Shown: piece by piece, positions 7,088-14,843 of the stretch
Position numbering within the stretch: the first letter of the stretch is position 1
How the letters are laid out: the number at the start of each line of letters is the position of its first letter
Assembly (NCBI GenBank): GCA_029907165.1
Contig: JARYMK010000012.1
Span: 1 to 32,196 of the forward strand
Source of the DNA: Anaerolineae bacterium
GTDB lineage: Bacteria > Chloroflexota > Anaerolineae > DTLA01
Length of the DNA: 32,196 bases
Direction: 5' to 3'
Translations under genes and position numbers: made by a program
Notes under the pieces: model-generated
What the model saw: the letters and a program-made list of their open reading frames with translations, nothing else
What the model was told of the DNA's origin: nothing
Databases searched by the model: none

Positions 7088-7840
7088 CTACTCCGACGCG
7101 GGATCGGCGGGGGCAGGCGTGGGCCCAGTCCTCCACCCGGCAGGCGCGGGCTTCCGCCCTCGGCGCAGGTGGGTTGCCTTCTTGTGGAACAGGAACACCA
7201 AATTCTTGAACCCGTCCCGCCAGAGGTTCAGTTTGCTTTCGCCCACGCGCGGGCGGTAGTAAATCGGCACCTCGGCGCAGCGCAGTTCCCGCCGGGTGAA
7301 CGCCTCTATCTTCAGTTCCTCGGACAGAGACATGCCGTCGCTGGTGAGGTCCAGCAGAGGCAGGATGTCGCGGCGGAAAACCCACATCCCCGACTGCGAG
7401 TCCTTGATGTAGAACCAGAACAGGGCCGCCTGGACGACGCCCAGCAGCCAGTTGCCGAAGACCCGCAGCGCTGTGCCCGACCCGCGGCTCTTGTACCCCG
7501 TGCGGTCGCACGTGATGAAGTCCAGGCCGTCCTCCAACAACACGTCCACCAGCAGGGGGATGAACCCACGCGGGTAGGTGCCGTCGCCGTCCATGGTAAC
7601 GATGATGTCGCCGGTGGCGTTGCGGAACCCGGCCTTGTAGGCCGCGCCGTAGCCCTGCTTGGTCTCCACGACGACCCGCGCGCCCAGTTTCCGCGCCACC
7701 TCCGCCGTCCGGTCGGTGGAATTGTTGTCCACTACGATGACCTCGTCCACGCACGAGGGCATGTCGCTGAGTGTGACGGCAATGCCCTCTTCCTCGTTGT
7801 AGCACGGCGTTACGACGGAGATACGGTGGCCTTTGTACAT
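7088..7840 (-). CDS. Family 2 glycosyltransferase, polyprenyl-phosphate-mannose-synthase-like
   Basis: 250 residues. The N-terminal GT-A fold shows ISVVTPCYNEEEGI (residues 7-20), VDEVIVVDNNSTDRT (31-45) and the metal-binding DGDGTYP (D84-D86). KDSQSGMWVFRR and the IYYRPRVGESKLNL segment are typical of enzymes resembling dolichol-phosphate mannose synthase, which transfer a sugar from a nucleotide donor to a lipid phosphate. There are no C-terminal membrane helices, and the tail is Pro/Arg-rich. ATG 7840 has a good SD (AGGAG, six bases upstream) that overlaps the stop of the radical SAM gene, so the two are probably translationally coupled. A lipid-linked sugar from this enzyme could feed the membrane protein at 5178-7082. 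Confidence 0.88.
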   Translation of the reverse strand: MYKGHRISVVTPCYNEEEGIAVTLSDMPSCVDEVIVVDNNSTDRTAEVARKLGARVVVETKQGYGAAYKAGFRNATGDIIVTMDGDGTYPRGFIPLLVDVLLEDGLDFITCDRTGYKSRGSGTALRVFGNWLLGVVQAALFWFYIKDSQSGMWVFRRDILPLLDLTSDGMSLSEELKIEAFTRRELRCAEVPIYYRPRVGESKLNLWRDGFKNLVFLFHKKATHLRRGRKPAPAGWRTGPTPAPADPASE

Positions 7841-7849
7841 GCGCTGCTC

Positions 7850-9019
7850 CTAACTCTGCGGGCCGGATGCGTCGGCGACATGGGGCTGGCCGGCTTCCAG
7901 CGGCGAAATCCGATGGCGAACCTTGGCGGCCTTCAGGGCCAGGTACTCCTTGAACACCTGCGGCAACACCAGCGGGTTGAACAGGATGTTGACCGTCAGG
8001 AAACACTCGTACGTGCAGAAGCACTTGGTCTCGCGGATGTCTCGGCGCATCTCGTCGGCGCGCTGGCTGAACCACACTTTGCCGAAGTCGTAGTCGTAGT
8101 CGCGCACGTTGCCGATGACGCGGTCGGGCCGCACCTCGCAGGGGAGCACCTGCCCGCGGCTGAACATGGCCCCGCCCAGCGTCCCGGCGTAGCACGGAAT
8201 TTGGTAGCGGTTCTCGCGCACCGTCTTGGCGATGATGCGCGGGCGGACGATGCGCTTGGCGTTGAGCACGTCGGAGAACGGCATCTTGTAGTAGCCCGAC
8301 AGGATGCGGGCCTTGTTGTCGCGCTCCAGCGCGCGGTGCAGTTCCTCGTAGCGCGTGATGTCAAAGTCTTTGGTCATGGGGTCTCGCGGCTCGCCCCGCG
8401 TCAGCAGGGTGAACACGGTGTTGACCCCCAGTTCCTTGCCCAGGTAGTCGTACAGCGGCAGCAGGCGATCCTGGTTCAACGCCGAGACGGTGATCTGCAC
8501 GCAGACGCTGAAGTTGGGATAGTGCTTCTCCAACCGCCGCAGTTCCTTGTACGTGCGCACCGCCTTGTCAAACAGGCCGGGCGTGTTGCGGATGCGGTCG
8601 TGATCCTCGCCGATGCCGTCAATGGACACGTCAATGTGCAGGTCAATGTTGGGGTTCTGCCGCAGCATGGTCTCGGTGGTCTCCACGATGCGGCCCGTGA
8701 GACTCCCATTGGTGGGGATGCCCACGTTGGCAGCGTGGTTGTTGACCTTGAAGATGTGGACGATTTCGGCCAGGTCTTTGCGGATGAACGGCTCGCCGCC
8801 CGTGGGCGTGAAGAACAGCATGTCGCCCATGGACGCGGAGACCTTCTCAATCTCGTCTATAGTCAGTTCGTCCTTGACCCACTCCGTCCGCTGGCCGAGG
8901 AGACAATGGCTGCAGTGGGCGTTGCAGTTCTCGGTAACGAAGAAAACGAAGTACAGCGGCATTGCCCCGCGCTTGTAGAACATGCGGGGGGTGTACTTCA
9001 GATAGTTCCAGATGCTCAT
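7850..9019 (-). CDS. Radical SAM enzyme with SPASM-like C-terminal cysteines
   Basis: 389 residues. The radical SAM cluster motif CNAHCSHC has Cys32, Cys36 and Cys39 (CX3CX2C), followed by TGGEP (73-77) and the barrel strand DVSIDG. The C-terminal part carries Cys276, Cys294, Cys333, Cys335 and Cys339, in positions suiting auxiliary iron-sulfur clusters of a SPASM or twitch type. Such enzymes modify peptides, sugars or lipids. Being first in an operon with glycosyltransferases suggests a sugar, lipid or protein-anchor modification in a surface-glycan pathway. A peptide substrate encoded nearby (4245-5067) is possible but on the other strand. The SD AAAGG lies about 8 bases before ATG. Confidence 0.85.
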   Translation of the reverse strand: MSIWNYLKYTPRMFYKRGAMPLYFVFFVTENCNAHCSHCLLGQRTEWVKDELTIDEIEKVSASMGDMLFFTPTGGEPFIRKDLAEIVHIFKVNNHAANVGIPTNGSLTGRIVETTETMLRQNPNIDLHIDVSIDGIGEDHDRIRNTPGLFDKAVRTYKELRRLEKHYPNFSVCVQITVSALNQDRLLPLYDYLGKELGVNTVFTLLTRGEPRDPMTKDFDITRYEELHRALERDNKARILSGYYKMPFSDVLNAKRIVRPRIIAKTVRENRYQIPCYAGTLGGAMFSRGQVLPCEVRPDRVIGNVRDYDYDFGKVWFSQRADEMRRDIRETKCFCTYECFLTVNILFNPLVLPQVFKEYLALKAAKVRHRISPLEAGQPHVADASGPQS

Positions 9020-9118
9020 GCGTGTACCTTTCCCTGGTACGACCGTGATGGATTTTCAACGTGATGCGGTGCCGTCGCCCGCCGCTCCAGTGCTTCACTG
9101 CAGGGATTCCTGACGGCC

Positions 9119-9189
9119 TGTCATTGCCAGGGCGCTGCGCACCGAAGCAATCCCGGCAACCGAGATGCTTCGCTTCGCTCGCGATGACA
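9119..9189. repeat. Dispersed palindromic element (copy 2)
   Basis: It begins TGTCATTG and ends CGATGACA. Inside, GAAGCAATC and GATGCTTCGCTTCG are partly complementary. It occupies the 196-bp gap between the radical SAM gene and the next glycosyltransferase, close to the expected leader of the radical SAM operon. Confidence 0.6.
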
Positions 9190-9215
9190 ACGGGCAACCC
9201 TCTTTGTCGTCAAGT

Positions 9216-10205
9216 CTAGTAGCGCCGCCCGCGGGCGAAATCCCAGATGCCCTTCAGCACGCCAATCCCCGAAACCCAAAGGTTGACCGGCAAAAACGCC
9301 GCGCTCTGAAGGAAGAACCGCGCCCCCCGCGCTCGCCCCAGGAAGGCCAGGAACGGCGCATTGAGCGCCCAGATGGCCGCCAGCGCCGTCGCTGCCACTG
9401 CCCCCGCTGCCCTGGGCCATACGGGAATCAGAATCAGCGCCAGCAGCATCACCGCCGAGACGGGCACCGACAGTTGAAAGAACCAGGGCACCGAGGCGTA
9501 GAATTTCCGCCCCCTCCACTCCAGTTTATTGCGAAGCAGCACTTTTGTCAAACCCGCCGAGCGGGCGATGTCGGTGAGGATGAGGCCGTGCAGGCTGTAC
9601 CGTTTCAGGTGCAGCACCTGCAGGCGCTTGTCCAAACGCACGCGGCACCCCGCCGACAGCAGCCTCATCCCCAGTTCAATGTCCTCGGTAACCGATGCGC
9701 CGGTGTAGTGCGGGTCAAACCCGCCCAGCGCCTGGAAGACCGACTTGCGGGCCGCCGCCGCGCTGGTGTAGAACACGCCCACGAACTCGGGCAATCGCGC
9801 GTAGGTGTAGTGCATCCACAGGTTCTTGAACTGCGACGCGAACTCGGGATAGGGCATCTTCTTGTCCAGCAGGCCCACCACCGCGTCCACGGTCGGGTCG
9901 GCGAGGTCTCCGGCCACGATGGAGAGGGTGTCAGGGCGGATGATCACGTCGGAATCTATGAAGAAGACCACGTCGCCCAGCGTCGCCGCCGCGCCGGTGT
10001 TCTTGGCGACCGCCGCGCCGCGATTCACGTCGTGGCAGATGACGCGGCAGGGGAACGCCGCCGCAATCTGGGGAGTCGTGTCGGTGGAACAGTCGTCCAC
10101 CACGATGACCTCGTAGTCCGGGTATTCCGAGCGGAAGACCGCTTCCAGGCACTGCTGGAGCGTCGCCGCGCCGTTGTAGGTTGGGATGATGACGGATATC
10201 TTCAT
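9216..10205 (-). CDS. Family 2 glycosyltransferase with C-terminal membrane segments
   Basis: 329 residues. ISVIIPTYNGAATL (3-16) and VIVVDDCSTDTTP (33-45) mark the nucleotide-binding half, IDSD (83-86) is the metal-binding motif and SVTEDIELGMRL (171-182) holds the likely acid/base ED pair. Two to three hydrophobic helices follow near the C terminus (SVPVSAVMLLALILI, AAGAVAATALAAIWAL), a layout of membrane-associated enzymes building polysaccharide or glycolipid. The SD is AGGTGAG, four bases before ATG. It is separated from the radical SAM gene by 196 bp with a repeat, so it may be a separate transcript in the same surface-glycan locus. Donor and acceptor are not deducible. Confidence 0.88.
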   Translation of the reverse strand: MKISVIIPTYNGAATLQQCLEAVFRSEYPDYEVIVVDDCSTDTTPQIAAAFPCRVICHDVNRGAAVAKNTGAAATLGDVVFFIDSDVIIRPDTLSIVAGDLADPTVDAVVGLLDKKMPYPEFASQFKNLWMHYTYARLPEFVGVFYTSAAAARKSVFQALGGFDPHYTGASVTEDIELGMRLLSAGCRVRLDKRLQVLHLKRYSLHGLILTDIARSAGLTKVLLRNKLEWRGRKFYASVPWFFQLSVPVSAVMLLALILIPVWPRAAGAVAATALAAIWALNAPFLAFLGRARGARFFLQSAAFLPVNLWVSGIGVLKGIWDFARGRRY

Positions 10206-10231
10206 GCGCTCACCTGGTCATCTATTATTTT

Positions 10232-10432
10232 ACCACAGAGACCGCCGAGACCACGGAGAATATGGAAAGCCGCCTCGGAACCGGGTTTACCACAGCGCAC
10301 GCGGAGCCCACAGAGTTTGTCTTGAATCCTCTGCGTTCTCTGTGTGCTCTGCGGTGATAGGTTTCCATACCTGCCCCACACCTCAGTGTTCATTCTTTTT
10401 TCCTCTGCGGTCTCAGCGACCTCTGCGGTGAT
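10232..10432. repeat. Nested inverted copies of a CACAGAG/CTCTGCGGTG repeat
   Basis: Left arms start at 10232 (ACCACAGAGACCGCCGAGA) and 10288 (TTACCACAGCGCACGCGGAG). Matching right arms are at 10328-10359 (CTCTGCGTTCTCTGTGTGCT...) and 10401-10432 (TCCTCTGCGGTCTCAGCGAC...). ATATGGAAA and TTTCCATA sit symmetrically between the pairs. The whole gap between the glycosyltransferase and the DUF1848 gene is therefore a two-layer palindrome. Related single units occur at 15654-15720 and 30917-30947. Confidence 0.75.
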
Positions 10433-10440
10433 ATGGTGGT

Positions 10441-11280
10441 CTATGTTCCCGCCACCGGATTGGCGTAGCAGTACAGGCACCCGTTCGGGCAGCGCTGCCT
10501 GTACGAGCCGATGTCCACGCTCAGGGTGCAGCCGCAGCCCGCCCGCTGGCCCTTGTCGGGGCGCGCGTCGGCGGGCAGGCCGCGCGGATGCAGCGCCGTT
10601 AGCAGCGCGGCGTCTATGCAGTGGGACGGCTCCGCGCCCGCCTCCAGCAGAAACGGGTCGCAGCACGCCCGCAGTGACAGGCCATGCGCCCGCGCCAACT
10701 CCACCAGGTGCCGTCCGATGGCCACCTTCTCCTCCCGCGGCGGGTCGTGCCAGGGCCAGTCGCGCCGCCGCACTTTGTCGTACATCTGGGCGAACGACGA
10801 GATGATGCGCGTGATGCCCCGCTCGGCGGCCGCGCGGAAAATCGCGTCGGCGAAGGGCAGGTTGTTGCAGACAGCGCCCGCGTCCACCCAGTGCACGATG
10901 GGGTCAAACCGCACGGCCACCCGCCGCGGATCGCCCATGAATCCCACAAGCGCATCCAACTGGCCCACGGCCTCCTGCCAGGGCGGCACCGCTGGCTCCA
11001 GCGCCGACCCGCCCAGGCCCGTGATGGTGAACAGCGCGTAGCATTGCTCGTAGCGGGACAGGGCATCGCGCACGCCGCCACGGTTGTCCAGCAGCGGGCC
11101 GAAATCCTTGGACCACAGGACGACGGTGTGCACGTCCTCGGGCCGCAGCGAGACGTACCGCGAGCCGCGCCCGTAGGGCAGGGGCACGTCCACCTCGCCG
11201 GCGCGGATGACCTCCGCCAGCCATTCGGGGTAGCAGCGGGGCAAATCGGTGCGGCGCGACGCCGAGATGACCGCGCGCAT
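10441..11280 (-). CDS. DUF1848 family protein
   Basis: 279 residues. The opening ISASRRTDLPRCYPEWL and the C-terminal iron-sulfur-type signature SVDIGSYRQRCPNGCLYCYA with a preceding CGC are the marks of DUF1848, a family with unusual radical-SAM-like, C-terminally placed cysteines (CX3CX2C). The internal RFDPIVHW and ISSFAQMYDKV also fit. Biochemical activity is not established for the family as far as I know. ATG 11280 lies four bases after the stop of the DUF123 gene, whose end contains a GGAGGAG that can act as SD, so the two are co-transcribed and probably coupled. Confidence 0.85.
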   Translation of the reverse strand: MRAVISASRRTDLPRCYPEWLAEVIRAGEVDVPLPYGRGSRYVSLRPEDVHTVVLWSKDFGPLLDNRGGVRDALSRYEQCYALFTITGLGGSALEPAVPPWQEAVGQLDALVGFMGDPRRVAVRFDPIVHWVDAGAVCNNLPFADAIFRAAAERGITRIISSFAQMYDKVRRRDWPWHDPPREEKVAIGRHLVELARAHGLSLRACCDPFLLEAGAEPSHCIDAALLTALHPRGLPADARPDKGQRAGCGCTLSVDIGSYRQRCPNGCLYCYANPVAGT

Positions 11281-11284
11281 GGGG

Positions 11285-11713
11285 CTACGTCTCCTCCCAG
11301 TGGGATGCTGCGCCGTCGGTCAGGGCGCGCACCAGGTCGCCATCGGGCCTGGCGGGAAGGCGCACCAGGTGGCTCGCGCAGCAGCAGTCGGATGCGCCGA
11401 ACCCAGGCGCGGGGATGAGGGCGCCAGGCCACTGCAAGAGGTGCCGCGCCCATTCGCATTCCCACTTGCGAGGCAGCGGCGCGGCCCACGCCTCCATACT
11501 GTCGGCCACGGCGCGCAGGTAGTCCACATGCCAGCGCAGGGCTTTCTGCTGCGACCGGTGGCGGCGCAGACGGGCACCCAGTCCGCCCGGCCCGTGCGCC
11601 GATCCGACGTACACGTACCAGCCTGCGGGAAAGTGGAATTTGCCCAGCGCGCCCACGTCCACCGAACGGGCCTGGGGCAGATGCAGCACCAGAAGGTACA
11701 CGCCCTTGTCCAT
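11285..11713 (-). CDS. DUF123 (GIY-YIG-like) small protein
   Basis: 142 residues from ATG 11713. GVYLLVLHL and GWYVYVGSAHGPGGLGARLRRH carry the degenerate GIY...YVG...R pattern of DUF123, a branch of the GIY-YIG nuclease superfamily. HWHVDYL-like RWHVDYLRA, the ECEWARHLL segment and GFGASDCCCASHLV are also typical of DUF123. It is compact, with no extra domain. An in-frame ATG at 11719 abuts the -10 hexamer, so transcription should begin at or near 11713 and the mRNA would be leaderless. It probably acts on nucleic acid, but whether it is an active nuclease is not clear. First gene of a two-gene unit with DUF1848. Confidence 0.85.
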   Translation of the reverse strand: MDKGVYLLVLHLPQARSVDVGALGKFHFPAGWYVYVGSAHGPGGLGARLRRHRSQQKALRWHVDYLRAVADSMEAWAAPLPRKWECEWARHLLQWPGALIPAPGFGASDCCCASHLVRLPARPDGDLVRALTDGAASHWEET

Positions 11714-11719
11714 GTGCAT

Positions 11720-11747
11720 ATTATACGCCTGGGGTGGGGAGGGTCAA
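11720..11747 (-). promoter_or_regulatory. Promoter of the DUF123-DUF1848 unit, predicted leaderless
   Basis: On the minus strand TTGACC (11747-11742), a 16-nt spacer and TATAAT (11725-11720). The expected start of transcription, about 7 bases after the -10, coincides with ATG 11713. No Shine-Dalgarno sequence could fit. Confidence 0.75.
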
Positions 11748-11812
11748 CCCAGACTCGGTGCGCACTTCGCTTCCAAAGTCCGTTGGCAACTGCGAGTGCG
11801 AGGAGCACAGCG

Positions 11813-11892
11813 GCGAAGCAATCCCGGCAGACTGTCATCCTGAGGTGCGGATCGCCGGGGCGTGGGATTGCTTCGCTCCGCTCGCAATGACA
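11813..11892. repeat. Dispersed palindromic element (copy 3)
   Basis: It contains a perfect 13-bp inverted repeat GCGAAGCAATCCC (11813-11825) / GGGATTGCTTCGC (11864-11876) and TGTCATCC (11833) facing CAATGACA (to 11892). It is the most regular of the four copies and shows best how the family is built. Confidence 0.75.
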
Positions 11893-12016
11893 GACGGGAA
11901 CTGGGGAAGCGCGGAGCGCCAACGAATGTCGGCATGAACAGAGAACGCAAACCCTCGCGAACTCGTGCAGCCTCGTGTCCGTTGGCGGGTTCCGTCCAAC
12001 ATGCATCGCAACCGAC

Positions 12017-12065
12017 GGCCAACAGCCAGCGGCTAATGGCTAAAGGCTACCGGCGAATGGCCAAC
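12017..12065. repeat. Short tandem heptamer array, seven units
   Basis: Seven consecutive 7-mers: GGCCAAC, AGCCAGC, GGCTAAT, GGCTAAA, GGCTACC, GGCGAAT, GGCCAAC. The first and last units are identical. It lies 13 bases beyond the stop codon of the sensor gene. It resembles short tandemly repeated heptamers known from other bacteria and is not a CRISPR. Confidence 0.7.
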
Positions 12066-12077
12066 GACCCGCGCCGC

Positions 12078-14555
12078 CTAATCCCCCGCCACGACGCCGA
12101 CAGCGACGATGTACAGCGCCTTGCCGTCCTCGTCGCGCACGGTGGTGTTGTGCCACTCCACGAACAGTTCGCGCCCATCCTTGGTCAGGATCGGGTTGGC
12201 GAAGCGGTAGCCACCCGTCTGGTCGCGCAGGCGCCGTGCCACTTCCTTGACGCGGTCTCGCCACGCCGCCGGCACGAAGGTGTCCACCCACGGCTTCCCG
12301 ACGACCTCCTCGCGGCTCCAACCGGTCTTGTCCAGAAGGTACCGGTTCACGTGGGTAGTACAAGTCGTGAGCGCATCCGCCACCACTACGATGGAGCGCA
12401 TGGCGTCCAGGATGGTCTGGGCGAAGGCCCGCTGGCGGGCGCGCTCCGCTTCCGCGCGCGCCCGGGCGACATAGATGGCCACTTCGGCGGCCCTGGCCGC
12501 CGCCATTTCCACATCCTCGTCGTCAAAGAAGCGCCCCGGGAAGTCCCGACCCAGCACCAGCGCGCCGATGACCTCATCCCCAAGGCGCACGGGCACACCC
12601 ATGGAAGGTCCGATGGCTGGGTTGCTCACATTGCGAAGCCGCCCCTCCCAGGACGTGTAATCGTCTAGCACGATGGGCACGCCGCGGGCGAAGACCTCGC
12701 CCGCCAGGCCCTCGCCCGGCTTCAGGACAAACCCCTGGTCCAGGCGCTGGCCGCCGACGATGCTGGCCTGCTCCACCAGCACCTGCCGCCCCGCGTCCCA
12801 CAGGTACAACTTGGCGTGCTGAGCCTCGGTCAGGCTGCAGGCGTGCTCCAGAATCGCGAGGTACACTGGCCTGTCGGCTTGGGGCGGCAGGGCGATCTCT
12901 TTGATCACGCGCAGCAGGGCGCCCGTCTGCATCATCTGGCGCTCGGCACGCTGCCTTTGAACCAGGCTTTCGTACCCGACGCCGGCCAGCACTGCATAGG
13001 CGTGGGCGCCCAGCATGGCCTCCTCGGAGAAAGGCGTGCGGCGACGGCGGTACAGCGCCAGAACGGCGCGTATCACCCCGTGAACCGTCAGGGGCAGCGC
13101 GATCATGGAGCGTAGCCCCTCCTCCAGCACAGCCTGGAGCACCGGGACGGTGATCTCGGGGTCGTCTGTCATATCGGGGATGCGGGCGGGCACGCGCAGG
13201 GTCATCACGCGGCTCGTGCGCAGCGACGCGAAGTTCTCGCACACCGTCCGCACGTACTTCGCCGAGACGCCTCGGTAGGCAACGGCCTCCACGCCGCCGT
13301 CGGGCTGCGCCACGTAGAGCGCCCCCGCATCGGCGTTCAGGAGTTCAACCGCCTCGTCCACGATGACCTGGAGGCGTTGCGCTGCCGGGACGGGCAGCAG
13401 AAGGTTCTCGGCGCGCGCCAGCATGGTGCTCACGCGGCTCAGCAGGCGCTGCTGGCGCTCATACAGCTGGGCGTTGTGCAGGGCCATGGTAATGCTAGCC
13501 GCGCACGCCTGGAGCAGGTCCTTCTCTTCGGGACTCCACTCGCTGCGCCGCGACCACGCGAACATCAGCCCCAGCACCTCGCCGTTGCGGCACAGTGGCA
13601 GGACGGCGATACAGCCAATGCCCATGGCGCGCTGCATGGCCCGCGCCAGCTCAGGCTCTATCAGATGGCCGACCACCTCGGCCCCGTCCTGGGTGTACAC
13701 GGCCTGGCCCTGCGAGAGAGCATCCCACGCTTCAGATTTGCCAACGGGCGCGGGAATGGAATCCAGCGACACGCCGGTTTTCTCCTCCAGGATGCGTGTG
13801 GCCCAGTCGGGCATGAATGGCCGCCAGATCCACTGGCCCGCCTCAAAGTCGCGCACCGCAAACAGCGGCGGAAGCCAGCCGGGCATGAGTTTGGGCAGCG
13901 TGTCGCGGATGGCCGCCAGCGACTGCTCCAGGGGCTGCTCCATGCTCAGCGCGGCGATAACGGATTGCAGCATGTGGAGCGCCTCGCCGCAGGGTGCCGG
14001 CATTGGCCTCTCGGTCGGTGTGCCGGTGGCGCGGGCAAGTGCGGCCCCGAGGATGCGGCCCAGGCGCTCGGCGGGCGCGGCGCTCTGCCCCGTTACCGAG
14101 TCTCCCCAGATGAGCAGCAGGCCATACGCCTGGCTCCGGTGAGCCACAGGCGCATAAACGACGGGCCGCTGTGCGCCAAGGGCACCCAACAGCAACGCGC
14201 CGCCCGCCTCCTCGCGGGCAAGTGCCACTTCCGTCTCGCCCGCCTGCACGCCATCGTAGAACCCGGCCGTGAGGGAGACAAGTGCGCCAGCGAAGGGCAG
14301 CGCCCGATCCACGGGGAGAGATAGCAAGCCGCCCACCAGATTGCGGTTGCTGTGCCGGAGGTAGGCCAGAACGCGGGGAGACAGGTGAGCCTCGTCGCAG
14401 GCCCACTGCAGGCCATCGCCGCTGAGCCGCAGGCAGGCAGCAGCGAACCCCGCGGCATCCAGCCGGGCCAGAGTGGTGGCTTGGGCCTGGCTTGGTGGCA
14501 TGGGTTCTAGGAGGTCCACAGCAAGGTCCAGGGTGATGCGCGTTAGAGCATCCAC
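12078..14555 (-). CDS. Multi-GAF sensor protein with C-terminal PAS domain, no output domain
   Basis: 825 residues. A weakly conserved N-terminal region of about 190 residues is followed by three GAF-like domains (about 190-375, 380-555 and 570-725; for example CIAVLPLCRNGEVLGLMFAW and SMGVPVRLGDEVIGALVLG). A short charged coiled-coil (ARAEAERARQRAF) and a final PAS domain (about 735-825) with NRYLLDKTGWSREEVVG and FANPILTKDGRE follow. No HisKA, HATPase, GGDEF or DNA-binding domain follows; the stop comes right after the PAS fold. Start: a consensus promoter lies inside the longer frame, and GTG 14555 has GGGAGG at 8 bases, so I use GTG. It may signal through a separate kinase by protein contact; the ligand is unknown. 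Confidence 0.82.
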   Translation of the reverse strand: MDALTRITLDLAVDLLEPMPPSQAQATTLARLDAAGFAAACLRLSGDGLQWACDEAHLSPRVLAYLRHSNRNLVGGLLSLPVDRALPFAGALVSLTAGFYDGVQAGETEVALAREEAGGALLLGALGAQRPVVYAPVAHRSQAYGLLLIWGDSVTGQSAAPAERLGRILGAALARATGTPTERPMPAPCGEALHMLQSVIAALSMEQPLEQSLAAIRDTLPKLMPGWLPPLFAVRDFEAGQWIWRPFMPDWATRILEEKTGVSLDSIPAPVGKSEAWDALSQGQAVYTQDGAEVVGHLIEPELARAMQRAMGIGCIAVLPLCRNGEVLGLMFAWSRRSEWSPEEKDLLQACAASITMALHNAQLYERQQRLLSRVSTMLARAENLLLPVPAAQRLQVIVDEAVELLNADAGALYVAQPDGGVEAVAYRGVSAKYVRTVCENFASLRTSRVMTLRVPARIPDMTDDPEITVPVLQAVLEEGLRSMIALPLTVHGVIRAVLALYRRRRTPFSEEAMLGAHAYAVLAGVGYESLVQRQRAERQMMQTGALLRVIKEIALPPQADRPVYLAILEHACSLTEAQHAKLYLWDAGRQVLVEQASIVGGQRLDQGFVLKPGEGLAGEVFARGVPIVLDDYTSWEGRLRNVSNPAIGPSMGVPVRLGDEVIGALVLGRDFPGRFFDDEDVEMAAARAAEVAIYVARARAEAERARQRAFAQTILDAMRSIVVVADALTTCTTHVNRYLLDKTGWSREEVVGKPWVDTFVPAAWRDRVKEVARRLRDQTGGYRFANPILTKDGRELFVEWHNTTVRDEDGKALYIVAVGVVAGD

Positions 14556-14582
14556 TGGGCTAGCCTCCCAACTAACATATAT

Positions 14583-14611
14583 ATGATACACGCGTTTATC
14601 GCGCATGTCAA
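14583..14611 (-). promoter_or_regulatory. Promoter of the GAF/PAS sensor
   Basis: On the minus strand TTGACA (14611-14606), 17-nt spacer, TATCAT (14588-14583). Transcription would start near 14576, so the in-frame ATG codons at 14687 and 14606 cannot be used and GTG 14555 becomes the start, about 20 bases into the mRNA. Confidence 0.8.
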
Positions 14612-14689
14612 GCGTTGCGCGAAGCACAACGGGCGCGCGCGTTCCGTTGAACCGCCCTATACCTCTCATCACCCACAGGAATAACACAG

Positions 14690-14712
14690 GTGCGCGACAA
14701 CGGATGTCGCAC
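14690..14712. promoter_or_regulatory. Imperfect inverted repeat in the divergent promoter region
   Basis: GTGCGCGACA and TGTCGCAC face each other across ACGGA, with one extra base in the left arm. It lies between the divergent promoters of the GAF/PAS sensor and rsmI and looks like an operator; no known regulator motif is recognised. Confidence 0.35.
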
Positions 14713-14792
14713 GGGAAGAACTTTCGTCGCGAATGCCTGAGCCGGAGGCGTCCCCCGCCCGTTTCGGCTCCCCACGGTGAAATCCCCGAAAA

Positions 14793-14821
14793 TGGACACG
14801 CGGCGCCCGTCCGACTATAAT
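14793..14821 (+). promoter_or_regulatory. Promoter of rsmI
   Basis: TGGACA (14793-14798), 17-nt spacer, TATAAT (14816-14821). The -10 overlaps the upstream in-frame ATG at 14820, which therefore lies before the transcription start and cannot begin the protein. Confidence 0.75.
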
Positions 14822-14843
14822 GCAGCCGCTCAAGGAGGACACG

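Larger units (their letters stand above)
11720..12077. other. 358-nt intergenic region between the DUF123 gene and the GAF/PAS sensor
   Basis: No credible gene. From left to right it holds the DUF123 promoter, a palindromic element (11813-11892), about 120 bases of unremarkable sequence, and a 7 x 7-bp tandem heptamer array (12017-12065) just past the stop of the sensor gene. Confidence 0.6.

Noticed and set aside
7083-8195. N-terminal extension fusing the membrane protein to upstream sequence
   Set aside because: The extension only reads through the glycosyltransferase and radical SAM genes in the wrong frame; ATG 7082 with GGAG is the natural start.
7169-9064. Long plus-strand frame opposite the glycosyltransferase and radical SAM genes
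   Set aside because: Its translation is antisense to two recognisable enzymes and shows no domain of its own.
10206-10440. Promoter for the second glycosyltransferase at the TAAAATAAT sequence next to its start
   Set aside because: It resembles a -10, but no -35 is found at the right distance and the sequence is at the edge of the repeat.
12017-12065. CRISPR array
   Set aside because: Units are 7 bp with no spacers and no cas genes.
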